Below are positions 14,220-14,655 of a DNA stretch of 14,655 bases, piece after piece. The DNA is taken from contig JALSPL010000161.1 of NCBI GenBank assembly GCA_026985975.1, positions 1 through 14,655 on the forward strand, in the 5' to 3' direction. Below the pieces are notes generated by a model that saw nothing but the letters and a program-made list of their open reading frames with translations, was not told the DNA's origin and did no database searches. Both the position numbers and the translations under genes were made by a program. The stretch's first letter is position 1; each line of letters starts with the position of its first letter. Source of the DNA: Anaerolineae bacterium. Lineage in GTDB: Bacteria; Chloroflexota; Anaerolineae; J102.

Positions 14220-14655
14220 ATGGAGCTTTCTGAACTGATCCAGTATTCCCGGGGAGACAAACCCGCTCATCTGTTGCTGAAAAACGCGCGGTTGGTTAAC
14301 ATCTTCAGCGGCGAGATCATCCGCACCGATGTCGCCGTGGCCCGCTCTCGCATCGTGGGGCTGGGAGAGGGTTATGAGGCGGAGGAGGTTATCGATCTGG
14401 AAGAGGCCTATCTGGCGCCCGGTTTCATCGACGCCCATGTCCACATCGAGAGCTCCATGGCGCCGCCCTCGGAGTTCGCCCGCACGGTGGTGCCCCACGG
14501 CGTCACCACCGTCATCACCGATCCCCACGAGATCGCCAACGTGTTGGGCCTGGACGGCATCCGCTTTATGTTCGAGAACGCCAAGCACGGCCCGCTGAGC
14601 ATGTATGTGATGGCCTCCTCCTGCGTGCCCGCCACCAACATGGAGACCAACGGCG
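14220..14655 (+). CDS. ade: Adenine deaminase (partial, N-terminal 145 codons)
   Basis: Starts at ATG 14220 with GGAGG 7 nt upstream and runs off the right edge. Visible: KNARLVNIFSGEI, the amidohydrolase metal motif APGFIDAHVHIESSM (H73, H75, E77), the family-specific GVTTVITDPHEIANVLG (H103), and the start of the next conserved block (MASSCVPATNMETNG). Family enzymes convert adenine to hypoxanthine and ammonia using a bimetal centre. The DPHEIANV block distinguishes this family from other amidohydrolases. Next to histidine ammonia-lyase, it fits nitrogen salvage from histidine and purines, but the 140-bp gap means a shared transcript is not certain. Confidence 0.92.
   Translation, partial: MELSELIQYSRGDKPAHLLLKNARLVNIFSGEIIRTDVAVARSRIVGLGEGYEAEEVIDLEEAYLAPGFIDAHVHIESSMAPPSEFARTVVPHGVTTVITDPHEIANVLGLDGIRFMFENAKHGPLSMYVMASSCVPATNMETNG

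Overview
The window is a high-GC bacterial chromosome segment (roughly 60% GC by eye), with mostly single-copy metabolic genes on both strands. No rRNA, tRNA, transposase or CRISPR array is visible. The Thr/Pro-rich lipoprotein linker, the purine/pyrimidine-biased 7-8 bp tandem repeats between genes and the general gene repertoire suggest a Chloroflexota (Anaerolineae-like) genome. That assignment is an inference from style, not from a marker gene.

Layout from left to right. 1-1105 (-) is the 5' part of a glutamate-synthase small-subunit-type (GltD-like) Fe-S/FAD oxidoreductase that runs off the left edge. A divergent spacer follows. 1365-2009 (+) is a calcineurin-like phosphoesterase with a promoter that seems to give an almost leaderless mRNA, then a seven-copy 8-bp satellite and a Nudix hydrolase (2083-2598). 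Next is a tightly coupled pair (ATGA overlap): an alanine-dehydrogenase-family enzyme and a CoA-transferase of the acetate/4-hydroxybutyrate type, probably amino-acid fermentation or catabolism.

5059-7072 looks like an accessory patch. It holds a near-consensus promoter whose predicted +1 falls on the ATG of an 83-aa helical protein, an AT-richer gene for a YraN/Holliday-resolvase-like PD-(D/E)XK protein lacking the usual lysine, a small HAD phosphatase (COG4087 type), and a convergent ribbon-helix-helix/PIN toxin-antitoxin module with a clear promoter and repeat-rich operator. The HAD and PIN genes end stop-to-stop with no spacer.

7148-9118 (+) is a large membrane protein with a C-terminal endonuclease/exonuclease/phosphatase domain, a layout reminiscent of CWH43. 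A strong 53-bp dyad separates it from a convergent acyl-CoA synthetase gene (9186-11099, -). Divergent from the synthetase is an SGNH-hydrolase lipoprotein (11211-12281), followed by a 16-copy 8-bp satellite. The window closes with histidine ammonia-lyase (12520-14079) and the first 145 codons of adenine deaminase (14220 to the edge), suggesting salvage of nitrogen from histidine and purines.

The most unusual items are the leaderless promoter arrangements, the small-protein/PD-(D/E)XK-like cassette, and the repeated use of 7-8 bp satellites around genes. All coordinates come from reading the sequence. Family names rest on motif recognition, with no database search.
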